9,383 nt of DNA, taken from Minisyncoccota bacterium (GTDB taxonomy: Bacteria; Patescibacteriota; Minisyncoccia; Minisyncoccales; UBA5738). Below are positions 1-6,056 of this stretch, piece by piece. Every line of letters begins with the position of its first letter. Position 1 is the stretch's first letter. The notes under the pieces were generated by a model. It was not told the DNA's origin, did no database searches, and worked only from the letters and a program-made list of their open reading frames with translations. The stretch is from assembly GCA_025453415.1 (NCBI GenBank), contig JALOQL010000029.1, positions 1-9,383 on the forward strand, written 5' to 3'. The position numbers and the translations under genes were made by a program.

Positions 1-255
1 CCCGAATTCGGAAAACGCGTGAAACAGGAACGGGCCGTTTTTGCCGTAACTTTCGACCAGCTTGCGCAGATCGGATTCGTCGTTCGTCAGGTTGCAGCGG
101 CCGCCGCCGGTCAACAGCATTTTTTTCCCCGCATCAGGATTCTTTTCGACCAGCACTACCCGCGCGCCTTTATCGGCGGCGGCGATCGCCGCCATTATGC
201 CCGCGGGTCCGGCCCCAAACACCGCCACGTCATAAATTTTCTTTTTTTGTTTCAT
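1..255 (-). CDS. BaiN/HI0933-type FAD-dependent oxidoreductase, N-terminal part (runs off left edge)
   Basis: These are the first 85 codons of a minus-strand flavoprotein cut by the window edge. The ATG at 255-253 opens MKQKKKIYDVAVFGAGPAG, a Rossmann dinucleotide-binding fold with GxGxxG near residues 14-19. Next come an acidic strand end (VLVEKN, about 34-39) and the block KKMLLTGGGRCNLTN (about 44-58), which is diagnostic of the HI0933-like/BaiN flavoprotein family (usually about 400 residues, FAD-binding; members have been annotated as aminoacetone-oxidase-like or bile-acid reductases). The substrate here is unknown. The start lies 26 nt inside the 3' end of the upstream membrane metalloprotease gene, so translation of the two is probably coupled; no clear Shine-Dalgarno is visible. 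The family call is strong and the function is not. Confidence 0.85.
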   Translation of the reverse strand, partial: MKQKKKIYDVAVFGAGPAGIMAAIAAADKGARVVLVEKNPDAGKKMLLTGGGRCNLTNDESDLRKLVESYGKNGPFLFHAFSEFG

Positions 256-751
256 TGAAATCATTAATTACCGCGACCGCGCCGGCAGCCATCCCTGCAA
301 CCAATATCGCAACGCCGGTCAGATAAAAAAACTCGGAAACGGCCTCCGTTTTCAGGATAAGTCCGGTATTCAGCAAAAGATAGTTCCAGTCGTGGTTCCC
401 GCCGCCAAGCAGCGGCAGTTCCATCTTTTGCGCATCACCGGCATACCGGGCAACATTGGTAAAGCTTTGCCCCAGCCATAAGGAAACGATCGCGGCCGAA
501 TAAATCTCGCGCCGTAACCAGAAATATAGCACGAAAACCAACGGCAACAAAAGTTGCAGAATGGTGCCGCCGGCAACCGTGACAAATTCCCCGCCGAACG
601 AAAAAATCACGTGCCCGGCCTCGTGGATCGCCAGGTCAACGTTGTCGAAGAATCCGTAGCCCTGCCGGTCGACAACGGCCGAAAAAAAGTATGCCGTCGT
701 CGCGATCAGAAAAACCGTTTTTGCGATAGTGGCCAAGGCGCCATTTTTCAT
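230..751 (-). CDS. Membrane protein with HEAGH zinc-protease motif (M50-like)
   Basis: This encodes a 173-residue hydrophobic protein using the ATG at 751-749. An upstream TTG at 808 would add 19 residues, but that extension lies inside an apparent terminator, so I reject it. Residues about 5-27 form a first membrane segment. HEAGH follows at 43-47, the HExxH zinc motif of metalloproteases. Hydrophobic stretches lie at about 58-79, 83-98 and 124-167. A conserved-looking HDWNYLL lies at 120-126 and could supply another metal ligand. The layout resembles the M50/M50B-like membrane metalloproteases that cut near the bilayer, but the protein is short and no canonical M50 second ligand motif (xDG) is evident. 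It could instead be a non-catalytic relative. It follows the SIMPL gene, and its 3' end overlaps the flavoprotein start. Confidence 0.72.
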   Translation of the reverse strand: MKNGALATIAKTVFLIATTAYFFSAVVDRQGYGFFDNVDLAIHEAGHVIFSFGGEFVTVAGGTILQLLLPLVFVLYFWLRREIYSAAIVSLWLGQSFTNVARYAGDAQKMELPLLGGGNHDWNYLLLNTGLILKTEAVSEFFYLTGVAILVAGMAAGAVAVINDFNETKKENL

Positions 752-757
752 TATTTG

Positions 758-766
758 ATGATAACA
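758..766 (-). promoter_or_regulatory. Extended -10 element next to the ATG of the HEAGH gene
   Basis: On the minus strand TGTTATCAT (TGn plus TATCAT, 5/6 to TATAAT) ends 6 nt before the ATG at 751. If it is used, transcription would start at or within a base or two of the start codon, giving a leaderless mRNA. There is no convincing -35. It directly follows a putative terminator, which fits a new transcription unit. The match is weak. Confidence 0.3.
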
Positions 767-802
767 AAAAACCGCCCCAAGCGTTAGCCGGAAACGGTTT
801 TT
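766..802 (-). terminator. Putative intrinsic terminator after the SIMPL gene
   Basis: On the minus strand AAAAACCG (802-795) pairs with CGGTTTTT (774-767) around a 20-nt loop and runs into a T stretch. It begins 9 nt after the SIMPL stop codon. The stem is AT-rich at its base and the loop is long, so efficiency is uncertain. Confidence 0.45.
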
Positions 803-811
803 CCTCAAAAA

Positions 812-1651
812 CTATTCTATCTCGTACGTCAGCGACACGTTGACCGTGATCTTGTTTTCCCCGGTCTGGATGCTGGGCGCCGGCGCGCTTTCCGCCGCTC
901 CGGCCGCCGCGTCCTTGGCCGCGTAATTCAATCTATAGACCGGCGAATAACCGCCGTCGCTGTAGTTCGACAGCCGCACCAGTTTGACTCCAAGCTGTTT
1001 GGCCAATGTCTGCGCCTTGTTTTTGGCATTGTCGATCGCCTTTCCCCGCGCATCGGCCTGCGCCGCGTCAGGATTGTCCAAGGTGAATTGCAGATCGCCA
1101 ACCTGGTTGGCGCCGGCGGCCGTCACCTCCTGGATGATCTGGCCGATCTTGCCAAACGCTTCCTCCCTCATCTTCACGGTAAGCGTCTGGGTGATGTCAT
1201 AACCGGCAAGCGCCCGTCTGCCCTCGGGATAGTAAACCGGCACGTCGACCGCGGGCGTCGAGTTCGACGCCACCGGCGGCACCGCCGCCTTAAGATAATC
1301 ATACCGGGGATTGATGTTGTAACCGCTCGTTTGCAGATCCTTTTCTTCCACGCCCAAGCTCTTGACCACATCGACGATCGCTTTCATCTTTTTATTGTTA
1401 TCGTCCAATGCGGCCGCCACGGTCGTTGCTTCGCTGACTACGGAGAAATCCATCACCGCCAGGTCGGGCTTAACGGAAACGTTGCCGTCACCTGAAACCG
1501 TTATCGTGTTGGCTCCGCCGGCAGGCCGCCCGGCAAATTTGCTCGATTTGATGGCGTTAACGGCAAGCGCCGCCACGTAAACCGTCAACACCAGCGCCAA
1601 CGCCGCCGTCAATATCCTCGCCAAAGCCGAACTTTCCAAAATTTTTTCCAT
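812..1651 (-). CDS. Membrane-anchored SIMPL-domain (DUF541/BP26-like) protein
   Basis: This encodes 279 residues from the ATG at 1651-1649. Residues about 10-33 form a single hydrophobic anchor (LARILTAALALVLTVYVAAL). A short linker follows, and from about residue 48 to the end runs a SIMPL/DUF541 domain. It starts with TITVSGDGNVSVKPDLAVMD, the typical opening of this family (relatives include E. coli YggE and Brucella BP26). It closes with ITVNVSLTYEIE. The DNAKNKAQTLAKQLGVKL helix (about 208-225) is also typical. These proteins are envelope-exposed and oligomeric; links to oxidative stress are reported for some, but no catalytic activity is established. An Ala/Pro-rich insertion sits near 245-262. 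No clear Shine-Dalgarno precedes the ATG. The gene may be co-transcribed with the 50-residue peptide gene 96 nt upstream. Confidence 0.87.
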   Translation of the reverse strand: MEKILESSALARILTAALALVLTVYVAALAVNAIKSSKFAGRPAGGANTITVSGDGNVSVKPDLAVMDFSVVSEATTVAAALDDNNKKMKAIVDVVKSLGVEEKDLQTSGYNINPRYDYLKAAVPPVASNSTPAVDVPVYYPEGRRALAGYDITQTLTVKMREEAFGKIGQIIQEVTAAGANQVGDLQFTLDNPDAAQADARGKAIDNAKNKAQTLAKQLGVKLVRLSNYSDGGYSPVYRLNYAAKDAAAGAAESAPAPSIQTGENKITVNVSLTYEIE

Positions 1652-1747
1652 ATTTTAATGATTTAATTTAGTGGAACGATATCGACCTTTCGGATAATCA
1701 CTGTCTATATTTATTAACACAAAAATTTCCGGCCGCAAACGCGCCGC

Positions 1748-1900
1748 TTACTTGTTTATCCGGATAATGACGCTGTCACTCGATCCCTGAACCACTCCGC
1801 CGTCATTAATATATGAAACCAGATAAACGCCGGTGACGGTCGCCGACAGGAAAACTATCGCGATGAATATCCAATTGGTTTTTCCCCTTTTAACCCACAT
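1748..1900 (-). CDS. 50-residue single-pass membrane peptide, unknown function
   Basis: A short ORF from the ATG at 1900-1898 to the TAA at 1750-1748. The product starts MWVKRGKTNW (basic), continues with a hydrophobic segment (about residues 10-29, IFIAIVFLSATVTGVYLVSY), and ends in a polar tail finishing SVIIRINK. This is a classical N-in, C-out single-span design. I do not recognise a family. Support comes from the well-formed hydrophobic profile, an extended -10 promoter 15 nt upstream, and its place directly before the membrane-anchored SIMPL gene. Ribosome-binding support is poor (only AAGAAA). It could be a small accessory subunit of the SIMPL or HEAGH membrane proteins; that is inference. 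Confidence 0.5.
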   Translation of the reverse strand: MWVKRGKTNWIFIAIVFLSATVTGVYLVSYINDGGVVQGSSDSVIIRINK

Positions 1901-1915
1901 ATGTTTCTTGATTCG

Positions 1916-1924
1916 ATTATAGCA
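1916..1924 (-). promoter_or_regulatory. Extended -10 promoter for the 50-residue peptide gene
   Basis: On the minus strand TGCTATAAT is a perfect TATAAT with an upstream TGn. The -35 region is poor (TTCGAA at 18 nt), as is usual for extended -10 promoters. Transcription would start near 1909, leaving only about 8 nt before the ATG at 1900. A 5-bp inverted repeat CCCGG...CCGGG (about 1930-1953) lies just upstream and overlaps the -35 region. Confidence 0.5.
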
Positions 1925-1977
1925 TCATCCCGGTACAGATTCGAAAAGCCGGGTTATATAAAAAACGGGCCATACGA

Positions 1978-2118
1978 TCAAGCAATGATCAATACGAGCC
2001 CAACTACTTCGAGCACAACTCCAGCCGCCACTTCCCGGGAAAGTCTGTCGCCCAAAAATCTTGATGATGCCAGCATGGCGCCAACCGCGATTGCGTACAT
2101 CAGCTCTTCAGAAGGCAT
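1978..2118 (-). CDS. 46-residue hydrophobic peptide overlapping the HD gene stop
   Basis: The ORF runs from ATG 2118-2116 to TGA 1980-1978 and overlaps the last 11 nt of the HD-domain gene in another frame, a layout typical of translational coupling. AAGAGGG lies 8 nt before the ATG and would serve as a good Shine-Dalgarno inside the upstream gene. The product, MPSEELMYAIAVGAMLASSR followed by a short polar turn (FLGDRLSRE) and VAAGVVLEVVGLVLIIA, looks like two short membrane or amphipathic helices in a hairpin. No family is recognised. The coupling suggests it is made together with the HD phosphohydrolase, perhaps to place it at the membrane; this is inference. Confidence 0.55.
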   Translation of the reverse strand: MPSEELMYAIAVGAMLASSRFLGDRLSREVAAGVVLEVVGLVLIIA

Positions 2119-3028
2119 GACTGAAGCCCTCTTGCTCCAGGAAGCGATTCACTGCATCCCTGATTAGTTCGTATTGGTCTTTTGGAAGCCTTTTTTTAAA
2201 GTATTCCAAATAGTCCTCAATCACATTTGACTCCAAAAGAATCTCCAATGTCTCCCTGAAACTTATGTTGAAGATCCACGCCAAATGGGAGAGCATATAG
2301 GCTTCCCAGGACGCTCTTGGCAAACCCTTTCTTCCTACGATCTGGCTCGTGCCGATTGGCCGAAAAGCGACAAAATCTTTGAGCACCGACTGCGGAAATA
2401 TTCGGCCTTGCTCTTCGCCAATGCCGTACTGCCTCATTTCCGCGCGCTTTTTCTCGGGATTGCCCAGCCATTTGTGGGTTTTGTTCAGCAACCCGCCCAG
2501 CATATCCCAATCGCGAACCACTTTCGCGAAGAAATTGGCAACTTTTAAGTCTTTGCTCGCGTTCGCGCCCAACGGCCGGAGATAACGGTCATGATGATGC
2601 ACTATCGCAAACCGGATCGCTTCCTGCGCCAACCTGTCAAACAGTATCAGCACGCCAAGTCGCTCCAGAATTTTTACCGCCGCTCGGCCATGGTTATGGT
2701 AACCGATGGGAACGGTAACGGCGCCTCGCGAAGTGATTAACCCGCAACCCTCGACAAACCGGCCCAAATCATGACACCGGTATAAAAAAACTGTGAACAA
2801 AACCAGGTGGGCGGGAACGCCTTTTAGCGAATATTTTTTGCTCAGCCGCTTTACCGTCCTCAAACTATGCCATTTGTTAGGATGCGCGACTTTTCCATTG
2901 AGCCACTTGATATCGTTGATAATTTCCGGAACGCCGATTTCAACGATTGCCAGCGCCTCATCCACCTGCCCTGCGGTACACAGAGAGGCTTCTATTTCAA
3001 GGAACTTTTCCTTTAAACTTGCCAACAA
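2108..3028 (-). CDS. HD-domain metal-dependent phosphohydrolase
   Basis: This encodes 306 residues starting at TTG 3028-3026; the next codon is also TTG. The start is supported by an excellent Shine-Dalgarno 9 nt upstream. HD-fold ligands are visible in order: H54 (in WHSLRTVK), H86-D87 (in RCHDLGRF), H111/H113 (in GYHNHGRA), H144-H146 (in VHHHDRYL) and D173/D175 (in VVRDWDML, equivalent to the usual RDADKID). All expected metal residues therefore seem present. The all-helical C-terminus (about 250-305, LSHLAWIFNISFRETLEIL...) matches the tail of stand-alone bacterial HD phosphohydrolases of unknown substrate. It is probably cytosolic and acts on a nucleotide or phosphoester. The 46-residue membrane peptide gene overlaps its stop. 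Confidence 0.85.
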   Translation of the reverse strand: MLASLKEKFLEIEASLCTAGQVDEALAIVEIGVPEIINDIKWLNGKVAHPNKWHSLRTVKRLSKKYSLKGVPAHLVLFTVFLYRCHDLGRFVEGCGLITSRGAVTVPIGYHNHGRAAVKILERLGVLILFDRLAQEAIRFAIVHHHDRYLRPLGANASKDLKVANFFAKVVRDWDMLGGLLNKTHKWLGNPEKKRAEMRQYGIGEEQGRIFPQSVLKDFVAFRPIGTSQIVGRKGLPRASWEAYMLSHLAWIFNISFRETLEILLESNVIEDYLEYFKKRLPKDQYELIRDAVNRFLEQEGFSHAF

Positions 3029-3032
3029 AATT

Positions 3033-3042
3033 GATCACCCCC
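3033..3042 (-). promoter_or_regulatory. Strong Shine-Dalgarno fixing the TTG start of the HD gene
   Basis: The minus strand reads GGGGGTGATC, nearly the full complement of the 16S rRNA 3' end (AGGAGGTGATC), with its GG core 9 nt from the TTG at 3028. It is far stronger than any other ribosome-binding site in the window and decides the non-ATG start. Confidence 0.7.
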
Positions 3043-3063
3043 AGTGTCCGTTGACAATCGGAT

Positions 3064-3092
3064 ATTTAACCACGAAAAACCGGTTTTCGCAA
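3064..3092 (-). promoter_or_regulatory. Candidate promoter of the HD gene with a palindrome in the spacer
   Basis: On the minus strand TTGCGA (3092-3087) and TTAAAT (3069-3064) are separated by 17 nt, giving a moderate sigma-70-type match. The perfect 12-bp palindrome AAAACCGGTTTT (3076-3087) fills most of the spacer and could be an operator. Transcription would start near 3057, about 28 nt before the TTG. Both elements are imperfect. Confidence 0.3.
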
Positions 3093-3107
3093 CCCCGCGA
3101 CAAACGC

Positions 3108-3180
3108 TAAAACCCCCAATGCCAACGCTTGGGATGTTTGCCAATTTATGAACAACGACAAAAGCCTGGTATTAAGCTTT
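3108..3180 (-). terminator. Weak terminator-like hairpins after the RluA gene
   Basis: After the RluA stop the minus strand first shows AAAGC...GCTTT around a 10-nt loop, followed by a T-rich stretch. It then shows CCCAA (3133-3129) pairing with TTGGG (3119-3115), followed by GGTTTT. Both are weak. Together they may end the ABC-F/RluA transcript before the HD gene, or allow substantial readthrough. Confidence 0.3.
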
Positions 3181-3184
3181 GCGG

Positions 3185-3910
3185 TTAATGGAGATATTTG
3201 CTCCATTCTTCCGGCAAGGGAATTGCCAGATCGATCCATTTATCCGCCGTTATCGCTTTGAACCGGATTCCGGTCGCCGCCAGCGCGATGCTTGCGCCGT
3301 CGCCCCAACCCATCCGCCGCACGTCGTTGCCTTGTGCGTATTTTCTGTCACCCAGGACCGGGTGGCCCATGTTTGCCATTTGCACCCTTATCTGGTGGAA
3401 TCTTCCCGTCCGGGGAACAATCCTCAGAAGCGAGCATTTGCCGTTCGATCCGACAAGAAACCAGGAAAGTTCGGCCGTCCTTGTTTTGGTGGCCTGCCGG
3501 ATCGCCTGCAGCAACTCCCGGTCCGATTTGTTTACGAAGCTTTCGGCAAAAAAAGAAATTTTGCTGATTTGTTCCTTGATTTGCCCTTCGTTGTCCTTTG
3601 GCTTCCCCAAAACTATCGCATGATAGGTCTTTTGGATCCGGTGTTCCCGGAATTGGTCCGACAGCCTGGCGGTTCCCTTTGAAGTCTTGCCGAAAAGAAC
3701 GATGCCTTGCACCGGCCGGTCCAGCCGGTGGACCGGCCCCAAGAAAACGTTCCCCGGTTTATCGTATTTTATTTTCAGGTAATCCCTCACCGCTTCCTCC
3801 AAACTTTCTTCACCGCTTTGATCGAGCTGCGTCAGGATTCCGGCAGGTTTGACGACCGCGATCACATGATTGTCTTCATACAATACTTTAAGGTTTTTAA
3901 TTTTGTACAT
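3185..3910 (-). CDS. RluA-family RNA pseudouridine synthase
   Basis: This encodes a 241-residue protein from ATG 3910-3908. A GTG at 3952 would add 14 residues, but GAGG upstream of the ATG and the position of the first conserved strand (LKVLYEDNHVIAVVKPAG) favour the ATG. HRLDRPVQG at 61-69 is the RluA signature, with D64 as the catalytic aspartate that attacks the uridine ribose. GRFHQIRVQMANMGHPVLGD, in the C-terminal third, is the second conserved block. There is no N-terminal S4 RNA-binding domain, so this is the catalytic-domain-only form. It converts uridine to pseudouridine in rRNA or tRNA; the exact site cannot be told from sequence. It lies 80 nt downstream of the ABC-F gene on the same strand, a plausible ribosome-related operon. 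Confidence 0.9.
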   Translation of the reverse strand: MYKIKNLKVLYEDNHVIAVVKPAGILTQLDQSGEESLEEAVRDYLKIKYDKPGNVFLGPVHRLDRPVQGIVLFGKTSKGTARLSDQFREHRIQKTYHAIVLGKPKDNEGQIKEQISKISFFAESFVNKSDRELLQAIRQATKTRTAELSWFLVGSNGKCSLLRIVPRTGRFHQIRVQMANMGHPVLGDRKYAQGNDVRRMGWGDGASIALAATGIRFKAITADKWIDLAIPLPEEWSKYLH

Positions 3911-3990
3911 ACGCCAAAAACCCTCGGCCGAAAACGGCGGGTTGCGTATCACAAGCCCGGACCGTTTCGGAACGAAGTTATAAATAGAGG

Positions 3991-5658
3991 TTATTTGTGG
4001 GCTACGTGGTAACGGTAGTCGTCGTAATTGCCGACGTTAGTCGTAAGCTTGCCGTCACCGACCGACCAGATCGCGGTACAAACGTTGTTCAAGATGTAGC
4101 GGTCGTGCGACACCAAAATGATCGTCCCCCGGTATTCCTTGAAAACGTCGGTAACCACTTCTTTGCTCAGCAGGTCCAGGTGGTTGGTCGGCTCGTCCAG
4201 CAGCAAAAGATTTACCTGCTGCATGATGAGTTCCGCCAAAACCAGGCGCGCCCGCTCGCCGCCGGAAAGCGCGCTTACTTTTTTGTAAACACCTTCTCCG
4301 GAAAACCGCAGCGCTCCCAGAACCCGGCGGATCCTTTCTTCGTTAACCTCGTCGGTCTTCGAAACCGCTTCGTCAAGAACCGATTTCGACGGATCCAGGT
4401 CCTCGTGCCCCTGCGAATAGTAGCCGATCTTGATCTTATCGTTGATGCTCACTTTGCCTTTCAGAAACTCGCCACTCCGGATGCTTTTGATCAAGGTTGA
4501 TTTGCCGATGCCGTTGGAGCCTATAATGCCGATTTTGTCACCCCAGTAAACGTCGAGTCTTTCCGGGATCGAGAACAGCGGGCCGTCCGCGGTTCCGACC
4601 GTCACCGAACTGAGAGAAAGGACCTTGGCGCAAACCCGGCTGGGTTGCGGAAATTTGATGTTCACGGTCTTTTCGGATTCGTGCGGATCCTCCAGCTTTT
4701 CGATCTTCGCCAGTTCTTTGATGCGGCTCTGCACTCCGGCGGCTTTGGTCGCCTTGTAGCGGAAGCGGTCGATGTACTCCTGCTGCTCCTTCAAGAATTT
4801 CTGCTGCTGGTCATACGCCCGCTGCGCCGCTTCCTTACGCGCCTCTTTTTCGACTACGTATTGCGAATAAGCGCAGTAATACTTCTCCATGCCGTCGGAC
4901 TTCAACTCATAGGTCTTGTCGCACACCTTGTCCAGAAAATACCGGTCATGCGCCACGCAAACTATGGCGGCGTTGAGCGTCGCCAAAAAGTTTTCCAGCC
5001 ACTCGACCGTGGCCAAATCCAAATGGTTGGTCGGCTCGTCCAGGACGATGACGTTGGGGCGGAACAGCAAAACCTTAGCCAAGGCCAGCTTGGTCCGCTC
5101 GCCGCCGGAAAGGGATTCAATCGTGCGTGACCACGACTCCGGAAGGAAGCCGAAGTCAACCAGCAGCTTTTCGATAAGCCCCTGGTAACGGTACACGTCC
5201 TTTTCTTTCATTCTTTCCAGCAATCCGAAATATTCGGCAATCTCGTCGGCACCCATCGAACCCTCTTTTTCCCTGATATCGAAAGCCTTTTTCTTTTCGA
5301 TCATGTCGAACGCCTCGCGGTTGGCCGAGTAGATTTCTTCAATGATGGTCTTGGACAGCGTATCCCAATGGGTTTCCTGCGGCAAGAATCCGATCGTAGC
5401 GTTCCTGGAGATCTCGCGCGAACCGGAATCCGGCTCTTCGATGCCAATCAAAATCTTGAGCAAAGTCGATTTGCCGATACCATTGGGCCCCACAATGGCG
5501 ATACGGTCGCCGGCGTAGACGCGAAAATCAACATCCTCGAAAAGCTGTTTTTTCCCGTAACTCTTATCCAAGTTTTTCAGGATAACCAAAGGATCCCTTT
5601 GGCTTGAGCCTTTGGTCTGGTACAAATGCTTTGAAATTTTAATTTTGGTGTTTTCCAT
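3991..5658 (-). CDS. ABC-F family ATPase (ribosome-associated, two ABC domains)
   Basis: This encodes 555 residues from ATG 5658-5656, with AAGG 8 nt upstream. A GTG at 5685 with GGAG nearby would add nine residues and cannot be excluded. There are two ATP-binding cassettes and no transmembrane segment. The first has Walker A GPNGIGKST, signature LSGGERTK and Walker B VIVLDEPTNHLD. The second has Walker A GSNGIGKST, signature LSGGERAR and Walker B LLLLDEPTNHLD. Between them is a charged linker (QQKFLKEQQEYIDRFRYKAT, then KAAGVQSRIKELAK), the P-site tRNA interaction motif region of ABC-F proteins. This family binds the ribosomal E site and acts in translation or protects against ribosome-targeting antibiotics. 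The linker resembles housekeeping YheS/Uup-like members, so I do not claim resistance. It is preceded by a structured leader with an intrinsic terminator. Confidence 0.92.
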   Translation of the reverse strand: MENTKIKISKHLYQTKGSSQRDPLVILKNLDKSYGKKQLFEDVDFRVYAGDRIAIVGPNGIGKSTLLKILIGIEEPDSGSREISRNATIGFLPQETHWDTLSKTIIEEIYSANREAFDMIEKKKAFDIREKEGSMGADEIAEYFGLLERMKEKDVYRYQGLIEKLLVDFGFLPESWSRTIESLSGGERTKLALAKVLLFRPNVIVLDEPTNHLDLATVEWLENFLATLNAAIVCVAHDRYFLDKVCDKTYELKSDGMEKYYCAYSQYVVEKEARKEAAQRAYDQQQKFLKEQQEYIDRFRYKATKAAGVQSRIKELAKIEKLEDPHESEKTVNIKFPQPSRVCAKVLSLSSVTVGTADGPLFSIPERLDVYWGDKIGIIGSNGIGKSTLIKSIRSGEFLKGKVSINDKIKIGYYSQGHEDLDPSKSVLDEAVSKTDEVNEERIRRVLGALRFSGEGVYKKVSALSGGERARLVLAELIMQQVNLLLLDEPTNHLDLLSKEVVTDVFKEYRGTIILVSHDRYILNNVCTAIWSVGDGKLTTNVGNYDDYRYHVAHK

Positions 5659-5719
5659 GTCAGTAGCCTTTTTTGCAGCAATCACCGCTTCTCCGCCAAA
5701 GCTTCAAAGGGCAAGCAAC

Positions 5720-5801
5720 AAAAAAACAGGGTCTTTTACCACGGAAGCTCCCGCTTCCGGATTTAAAAGCCGTCGCAAAAACGGCCGGTAAAATTTCCCT
5801 G
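5720..5801 (-). promoter_or_regulatory. Multi-helix leader terminator (putative attenuator) of the ABC-F gene
   Basis: Seen on the minus strand. CAGGG (5801-5797) pairs with CCCTG (5731-5727), then after a small AAA/GA internal loop TTTTACC (5793-5787) pairs with GGTAAAA (5740-5734). This encloses two hairpins: GCCGT/ACGGC (5785-5781 with 5773-5769) and CGGAAGC/GCTTCCG with a GGGA tetraloop (5759-5753 with 5748-5742). Seven T residues (5726-5720) follow directly. This is a three-way-junction intrinsic terminator 35-62 nt ahead of the ABC-F start. The position inside the leader, after a strong promoter, suggests conditional termination. It could instead be the 3' end of an independent small RNA. 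Confidence 0.65.
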
Positions 5802-5803
5802 CG

Positions 5804-5851
5804 TCACATGCAAAGTTTGGTCTCTGGCTTGTTGTCTATCTGATATTTCAT
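5804..5851 (-). CDS. Possible 15-codon leader peptide of the ABC-F attenuator
   Basis: ATG 5851-5849 opens MKYQIDNKPETKLCM and stops at TGA 5806-5804, only 2 nt before the first strand of the terminator structure. A ribosome paused near its end would cover that strand and block terminator folding, as in known ABC-F attenuators. AGGAG is present, but only 1 nt from the ATG, which is too close for efficient initiation; this is the main weakness. It may be chance. Confidence 0.3.
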   Translation of the reverse strand: MKYQIDNKPETKLCM

Positions 5852-5871
5852 ACTCCTATCTCAACACGGAT

Positions 5872-5899
5872 ATTATAACATAAAAATTTTAAAATTCAA
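5872..5899 (-). promoter_or_regulatory. Promoter of the ABC-F leader
   Basis: On the minus strand a TTGAAT -35 (5899-5894), a 16-nt AT-rich spacer and a perfect TATAAT -10 (5877-5872), preceded by TGT (extended -10). Transcription should start near 5865, giving a leader of about 200 nt before the ABC-F start. Confidence 0.65.
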
Positions 5900-6004
5900 G
5901 CAAAACCGGCTTTTAATCGTTTATTAACTCAAAAACCATTATTATACGGACAAGACAATACCACCCGATGATTACCGGCGGAATATCAGGAGGGACAGAT
6001 AAAA

Positions 6005-6019
6005 ATCTTGCGCCAAGAT
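6005..6019. promoter_or_regulatory. Inverted repeat ATCTTG-CGC-CAAGAT next to the -35 of the RNA promoter
   Basis: A perfect 6-bp inverted repeat with a 3-nt centre ends 3 nt before the TTGACA hexamer at 6023. It is placed like an operator or activator site. Read on the minus strand it is followed by five T residues, so it could alternatively act as a weak minus-strand terminator. An AGGAGG at 5988-5993 just upstream has no usable ORF after it. Confidence 0.3.
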
Positions 6020-6022
6020 GGT

Positions 6023-6050
6023 TTGACAATGGGAAGACCGGTGATATTAT
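6023..6050 (+). promoter_or_regulatory. Promoter of the structured RNA upstream of the L,D-transpeptidase
   Basis: A perfect TTGACA -35 (6023-6028), a 16-nt spacer and TATTAT -10 (6045-6050, 5/6). Transcription should start near 6057. The palindrome AAGAGCTCTT (6060-6069) overlaps the start of the transcript. Confidence 0.6.
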
Positions 6051-6056
6051 GTAATC

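Noticed and set aside
1901..2167. 88-codon open frame on the plus strand
   Set aside because: It is antisense to the 46-residue peptide gene and the HD gene end, is Ser/Thr-rich and has no ribosome-binding site.
3953..3990. Terminator between the ABC-F and RluA genes
   Set aside because: Only short GC-rich pairings without a T run are present, so the two genes may be co-transcribed.
4645..5130. 161-codon open frame antisense to ABC-F
   Set aside because: It is a shadow frame of a highly conserved ATPase coding region with leucine-rich nonsense composition.
5988..5993. AGGAGG Shine-Dalgarno-like sequence
   Set aside because: No ATG/GTG at suitable spacing opens a frame of useful length; the nearest TTG is too far and gives a very short peptide that runs into the promoter.
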